NCBI GenBank assembly: GCA_022749755.1
Contig: CM040453.1
Location: 16,005,368-16,069,367, forward strand
Direction of reading: 5' to 3'
DNA from: Azadirachta indica
Taxonomy: Eukaryota > Streptophyta > Magnoliopsida > Sapindales > Meliaceae
DNA: 64,000 nt
The notes beneath the pieces were generated by a model. That model made no database searches and was not told the origin of the DNA. It saw only the letters and a program-made list of their open reading frames with translations. Below are positions 58,237-64,000 of the stretch, piece after piece; position 1 is the first letter of the stretch; every line of letters begins with the position of its first letter. The translations under genes were made by a program, and so were the position numbers.

Positions 58237-58572
58237 ATGGCTTTTCAGCCAAGCTTCCTCTGCTCCTCTGCAGCCTCTGATTCGTCTCTCTCATTGTGTT
58301 CGCTAATTCTTCTGGTAATTATTTAATATTCTCTCTCTTTCACCTGTTTTTAATTTAATTGTTATGTATAAAATAATAAATAAATAATATCTTATCAATT
58401 ATTTTTATAAAGAGAAATAGAAGAGGAGTCCGGCGACTGCAAGTATATAAAAACGCCGTGCATGTCAAACGTCGACTGTTCTGTTGCATGCAGTAAACGA
58501 CATTACAGTCCCCAAGCTGCTTTATGCGTTCCTAACGCTACTCTCTCCAGCAAAGCCACCTGTTGCTGCTAG
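58237..58572 (+). pseudogene. type B peptide gene, inactivated (B3)
   Basis: Exons correspond to 58,237-58,314 and 58,415-58,572. Against B1, exon 1 lacks one base near 58,243, and a TGA falls at the B1 reading position further on; the shifted frame meets a TAG in the first codons of exon 2. Exon 2 itself would still encode all eight Cys with the family spacing, and stops immediately after CCC, without the VVEKIN tail. The TATA box has decayed to CTGTATAAAC (58,154). The solo LTR ends only about 145 bp upstream, so the promoter was also disturbed. Confidence 0.8.
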
Positions 58573-58744
58573 TAGAAAAATTAATTAATTAGAATTATTA
58601 TCAATTTAATTTTCTTCATGTTTCTTTGTTATTTTTTTTATTGTTGATTATTATAGAATAATACTAATTCTCTCTTTAATGTTAACGTTGAACTCTTTTA
58701 TTATTCGTACAATATTTTGATATTAGTTGAATAAATTGTGTTAC

Positions 58745-58746
<2 letters not shown>

Positions 58747-58807
<61 letters not shown>
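58747..58807. repeat. (TTA)n microsatellite, about 20 units
   Basis: Perfect TTA/ATT run in the 3' flank of B3, at the same place as the shorter run after B2 (32,160). Confidence 0.95.
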
Positions 58808-58809
<2 letters not shown>

Positions 58810-58811
<2 letters not shown>

Positions 58812-61550
58812 CTATTTATATATAATAAAGATTTCACTTTAATTTAGTTAGGTAATCTTCTAATTGAATAACATCCTCCGACAATTTAAAATTTATTAAT
58901 TTATATTTTGAGAACATTACCAATATATATATATTATTGCCACATAAAATTTTAATTTAGATGAACATATAATATAATGATTTTCAATTTTATAATCCTT
59001 AATGTTGGTAGAACGAAGAATACAGTTACTAGAAAGAAAAAAGTGAAAAAATAAAAAAAAAAAAATCTTATTCATCATTTTTGGCAAGGTAAGAACTTAA
59101 AATGTTCTGTAAATTTAAAATTAAAAGTTTGACGGTTATTAGTTTTCCAATGTCACAACTTTACATCAATAAAAAAGAAAGCAACTAAACAAATGGTAAA
59201 TTTCGAATCTCCTAATTCTCATGCAACACTATTGCTGCAATTCCCTGCCAAGCAAATGGTAAATTTTGGTTTCGCCTGGGGCACGGTTTGGCAGTTGCTA
59301 TGTGTTTGAGAAAATGGCCCCAAGCCCAAGGGATTGATGGGCCACATGCCAACAAGTCCAAATATCGGCTTAGTATTGGAGGGGTTTGCTCAGTCAGTTG
59401 AGGGTACGTTTTGATCAGGTCATGTCTAGTCAACTGCTGTACGAGGGAATTTACTTGAATCGGATATACGCAGATTACGGTCTGAACGAACACTGAATCA
59501 ATAACAACTCTCTATTTGAGAAGGTTCGACTACCATTTCGAAACCATTATTTATTAGGATTTTTATGATGAAAAAGAAATTAAATTGAATTTATAATCCT
59601 AATTTGATATGTGTTGAAACTGTATTAGAATTCATTTCGAATATTATTAGGATAAGAAAACCAACGGTGTACGTGTGTGTATATATATATATATATGTAT
59701 ATATATCATGTCTTGTTTATGTAATTGATTCATATCATTTTTTTAATACAACAATAAAGTTGTCTTTTAAGTAAGGAATAAAGTTCAATTATTATTGTAT
59801 AGTATAGAAGTGGCGAATTTCAGTATTAATAATAAGTAATCTCAAATTCAAGTAATAGTAATAATACGTATGTAATAATGTTAAATTAGGTATTTGAATT
59901 TGTAATTTAAAAGGAAGTTTAGTATCAACAAATTATTAAAATGGACATTATAACATTTTTTTTTCAAATTAAGTAATATAAAAAATAAATAACATTTTTT
60001 AAAATTAAATAATATATAAAATTAATATTTATGCATTAGTATTTTTAATAAAAATAAATATTCTGAAATATAAAAATTATAGCAGTAAATTCACAATCTA
60101 TATTTTTTTAAATTAACTATTGTACAAAATTTGATGGAGAACATTGTTGGGTCCTTATTGTTTGGGCATCAAAGCCTAAAGCCCGCAGGACAGCAGTCCT
60201 CCGGTCATAAACCAAGCATAGAGAGGGCCCATGAGCTAACAGGCCTAATCATATGAGGCCCTAATTGGCAGTCCCTCACTTGCAGCTCAATGTTGGTGTT
60301 TATGATCTTTGGACAGAACCTAATATCAGAAAGGGCCATGAGTCAAAGTCCAGACCCGATATGAATGATTTAAACTAATGGCCTTTCTGCTTTTAATAAT
60401 TTAAAATTCATAGCACTAGAGTCATAATGAATGAGAAATTCTAACGAGAAAGAGAAAGAAAATAAATATATTAAGTTAACAAGAACGAAGAAAAGGGGCC
60501 ATTTTCAGGCCTGAAAATGAAATTTAGGTATCGACAAACACCTATTTGGTTTAATTTTTCATTTGTCAAAATTTTTTTTTTTAATGATAAAATTATTTTT
60601 AAATTTTTGAATTTCGTTTAATTGATATTAGAAAAAGGTTTTTAAAAATTAAAATTTTTTTTATTAGAAGAAGTGTAAAATTTAAATTTTTGATGACAAT
60701 ATTTCTCTAACATTTTTAAAAAATAAAATTATCTAAAATATTTTTACTTTATTTTAAAATTATATATTATTTTTTAAAAATAGAATATTAAAAATTTTTA
60801 TTAAATTAATTAATCAAATTTTTTAAAAAGTTATTTGTGACAATCAAACGATTAATAAATTTTTATTAAAAGCTCATAAACAAAAAGTCTATTCTAAAAA
60901 ATTTTATTAAAAAAATTATATCAAATAGACCTTAAATATTAATTAAATAAATTTATTATAAAAAATGATTGTAAATTTTATAAGATAAAAAAATCAATTA
61001 AAAATAGGTTAGAATTTTTAAAGTTAATTAATTCATAATGATAAAATTTTCATTAAATTTAAGTGAAATTTTTAAACTTTATTGAGAATATTTTGGAAAT
61101 CACAGTATTTTTATTAACATTATAGTGTTAACTGGTTAAACACTTCAAGTATTAATTTTATAGTGCACCTCATTAAGTGTTAATTTTATTTAGATAAATA
61201 TTTTTTATTAAAATTGTCAAACATGTCAATAATTATTTCTAGTAAAGTTCGGAATCCAAAAAATGGAATCAAACTAGAGCGAAACGACTAGATCGAAGAT
61301 TGTTTTGAATACAACATGAAAATGCCCAAGAAATTGAGCGATTGATGACGTGCAACAGACCACAAGTAATGACTAGGCACCAGTATTCAAAATTTAAGTT
61401 TGTTTTGAATTCACCGTTAGAAGATTGAGAAGAATGACCCTGCTCGTGCCAAAATCTAGAGTCCAACGGCACTGTATTCGGAAACCGGCTAATAAAGATA
61501 TAACCAAAAAAATATATTATTAATGCAGTAATTACAAAAGTTTAGATAGA
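58810..61550. other. intergenic, mixed repeats
   Basis: No gene supported. 59,200-59,500 has ordinary base composition and an open frame on the minus strand (59,212-59,493) without recognisable motif. 60,130-60,400 is G/C-richer and reads like part of an old transposon or transcript (words such as GGGCCCATGAGC). The remainder is AT-rich. Confidence 0.45.
60537..60933. mobile_element. possible AT-rich MITE, ~0.4 kb
   Basis: The left end has CTATTTGGTTTAATTTTT; the right end carries the inverse of CTATTTGATATAATTTTT. The interior is AT-rich with no genes. Such TATTTGG-ended short elements are common in plant genomes. No clear target duplication was seen. Confidence 0.35.
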
Positions 61551-63900
61551 TAGAAAAGCTATAACAAAATGTTTGGGGAGAACCAACACATACGACTATG
61601 AACTGATTGATTTGTGCAAGGAAAAGTTCGTTCAATCCTCCCATCTTCAAGGTACAAGACGCCAGATTCACGATACACATATGGCTTGTAATCAGTATAA
61701 ACATTATAATTCAAATTACCCAAAAGGAAAATGCTGTTCTTGAACCCAATATGGATATCTTTTGCTGTAACACATAATGAACTTGATTGTGTCACAAATA
61801 GTATCCGGTCTCCCAAATTATTTAATCTGCTTCGTCTCATGCTGCCAATTGAATGATCAATCTTGAATATGACAAATCTATTAGCTTTTGAGTACTCAAA
61901 TGTGCTGCCATTATCATCGTCTGCAGCATTCTGTTCTTGATTATGTTCATCATCATCATCTACGAATGAAATCTCAATTTCATTGTCTGTTTTATGAACA
62001 ATCAACAATTCACCATTCGACTCTACCAAATATGAGTCCACCGTAGCCTCCTTAGTGATCATAACGTCTCCAGGAACCGAAAATGTCTTTAGTAATCCAA
62101 ATTACTCCAGATTCATCTTCAGGATTCGAGAAAACTGCAGGACTATCACTATCATACATGCTGCGAATATCATCGCGTATTAATTTGACAATTACTTGAT
62201 TATGATGATCATCTCCTATCTTGATAGGATGAGTTGCAAAAGCGGTTCCCGCGGAGATCAAAACTTGCAATTCTCCATTGTAGAATAAGATATCTAAAGC
62301 AAGTACTTTATCATCTTGTTCCCATGTTTCCTCCAAGACGACGGTCCATCTCTTGTCTCCTGGTTTGCACACTGCCAATGTCGTATCCGGGTCAAAATTT
62401 GCTGTCACTATGCAGTTCGGAGCATCGACAGATGATAATTCAACCTTATTAACGAACTCAGCAACATTATTAGATTGTTTCATACTATACAGAAAATCTT
62501 CGAAAGATGGAAGATTTTTTAAAGGAGGAAGTGGAAATTGGATACCTGAAATTGGATTGTAAAGAGAAATCTTAGGGTTGAATTTGGAACCATTGACTAT
62601 GGCAAGCCAGCCTTTAGAAGATCCACAACACCACCCACCTTGTAAATTCTTGGGAAGCTTGAAATTATAAAATCTGCCTTCAAACAAGTCATAGAATCTC
62701 AATAAACTGGAGTTAACTGTGTCCAGAGGAAGCGTCAACCAAGCGGCTTTGGTTCTGTTGGGGAAGTTGCTTTCTCTGATATTTAAACTCCAAGATTTGC
62801 AAACAAGTGACATACGAACGCAGTCTGCTAAGCTTATTTGCTGTAAAAATTTCATCAATATCTCTGAGGGAAGTTGGTCCCAACATCCATATTCATTCCT
62901 ATCTTCTTTACCTTTCTTCTCATTGTCTCTAGTTTTACGAAGACGCAAGAATACGGTCTTCAGCAAATATGCACAAATCCTCGAAAACATATTCAGAGCA
63001 GAATCAATCCTGAAAACTAATTTAAGGGAGAATATGAAGGGTTTTATATGTATATATTTAAGGCTTCTGTGTTCTGGTATAGGATTCCTAGTAAGAAGAG
63101 ATCTTTTTTTTCAATAACTAGTTAGAATAGGAATTGGATTCTCTTATTTTCTAATAACATTGTGACACATGGGATTTTATATTATATATATGTACGTATG
63201 TTTATATATGTACATATATATATGTATATATGTATATATATATATATATATGGTGTTGTTTTAATGTGTAATTTGCATGTTTATTTAGGATAAAAAGGAT
63301 TTTAATTAAAAAATATATTAAAATCAAGAAGCAATCAAAGATTACTGAAGCAATCAAAGAAATCAAGAAGAATTCCGTGTGTCAGCATAGTCACCAAAGT
63401 ATTCACCAGGGTGATATTGTTTCTATTCATGGTCATTTTGGCTATGGTTTTTGTTTCTGTTTTTTTTCTCTAGTTAAACGGTCTACAGAGTCCAGAGTAG
63501 CACGTCCGATTCTACTTCGTTTCTTTGTTCTTTTGTTTCTTGTTTGGAGGTCTTGGTCTAAAAAAGCACTTTTCAGGTAAATTCTGCTCGTATAATTTAT
63601 TTATTAAAGTCTACTAAATGGTACTTTCTTTGTATAATTGATTAATTTCATGTTTCTTTATAGATGGGGTGATTAAGTTATAATTCCTCAGATTGTTTTT
63701 TGCTGTAAGGTAGTTGATTTCCTCCTTTCTTGTCACATTTTTCATGCTTTCTTAAGTAATTCATCCAAAATTTTATTTATTTGGATAACTTATGTAAATT
63801 TTTGTGATAGTAAGTTTTGATTTCCCAGTTATGTCAATTGGTCTAAATTGGATCATTTTTTTAATGTATTTTCTCTATGCTTACTATTGTAGCATTCTAT
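61310..63900. repeat. segmental duplication around F-box gene, copy 2
   Basis: Second copy of 50,580-54,700 (see there). The junction where 1.35 kb is missing lies near 63,325. The match runs on past the F-box promoter to about 63,915. Confidence 0.8.
61559..62990 (-). pseudogene. F-box/DUF295 duplicate with a frameshift
   Basis: Roughly 95% identical to the gene at 51,005-52,444. The first 300 or so codons (from 62,990) hold an intact F-box and the first half of DUF295. One extra A at about 62,079-62,082 (GAACCGAAAATG against GAACCGAAATG) shifts the frame, and translation ends at 62,052. The rest (61,559-62,062) stays open in the other frame with few changes, so inactivation is recent or the gene is young. 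The Asp run is shorter (four or so, against eight). A truncated F-box protein of 312 aa could still be made. Confidence 0.85.
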
Positions 63901-63932
63901 AATAATTTGTGTTGTAGGGTAAGGGTGGGTAC

Positions 63933-64000
63933 GGTTCGGTTCGGTTCGGTTCGGTTCGAATTTTTAAAAAATCGGACCGAATTCGAAAATTTTGGGTATT
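63933..64000. repeat. GGTTC tandem motif, start of a dispersed element
   Basis: Five GGTTC units in a row (63,933-63,957), then AATCGGACCGAATTCG, which is partly its inverse. It interrupts the duplicated segment at GTTGTAGGG, whose counterpart at about 54,705 continues GTCATCACTG. It is probably the left end of a short transposon cut by the window edge. Confidence 0.5.

Overview
The window is AT-rich nuclear DNA from a flowering plant, most likely a eudicot. Genes have GT-AG introns, intergenic DNA is rich in A/T microsatellites and transposon relics, and the recognisable proteins are plant-specific: a class A1 heat-stress factor, a tonoplast aquaporin, secreted 8-Cys peptides and an F-box/DUF295 protein. 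The species cannot be fixed from the sequence.

Left part (1-24,300) holds ordinary single-copy genes. There is a small two-helix membrane protein (4,376-4,699, +). A 12-exon gene follows (5,321-10,103, -) for a probably plastid-targeted kinase-fold protein that lacks the catalytic Asp and the DFG motif. Next come an HSFA1-type heat-shock factor (14,620-20,855, +), split by an unusually long 4.7-kb intron, and a TIP aquaporin (23,095-24,114, -) with seed-type RY and ABRE-like motifs upstream. Between the second and third genes lie a copia relic and an 0.8-kb foldback element.

Middle part (24,600-33,720) is a tandem cluster of secreted peptides with the cysteine spacing C-x6-C-x5-C-x3-C-x11-C-x11-CCC. 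Three genes look intact (25,064; 27,301; 31,638). Others are broken: a 3' fragment at 26,024, a gene disrupted by transposon DNA at 28,242-30,380, and an exon-1 stub at 32,590. A 4.3-kb tandem duplication made the two halves. The two B-type genes share an identical signal-peptide exon but differ at six residues of the mature peptide. A further broken copy lies at 58,237.

From about 33,810 to 48,745 matching terminal inverted regions enclose a roughly 15-kb decayed Mutator-like element. It carries a broken MULE transposase (+) and, converging on it, a broken DUF1985/Ulp1 (C48) protease gene (-). Between their 3' ends is a 104-bp tandem array built on a palindromic motif. Its right half contains fragments resembling two receptor-like kinases (CRK and LRR-RLK II), suggesting capture of host exons.

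Right part (48,746-64,000) contains an intact F-box/DUF295 gene (51,005-52,444, -) and a frameshifted duplicate (61,559-62,990, -), with their flanks duplicated too. Between them are a fragment resembling a brassinosteroid-signalling-kinase exon, a 1.1-kb foldback element, a 1,077-bp solo LTR with a perfect 5-bp target duplication, and the dead peptide gene. No rRNA, tRNA or CRISPR array was seen. All calls come from reading the sequence; no database search was possible.
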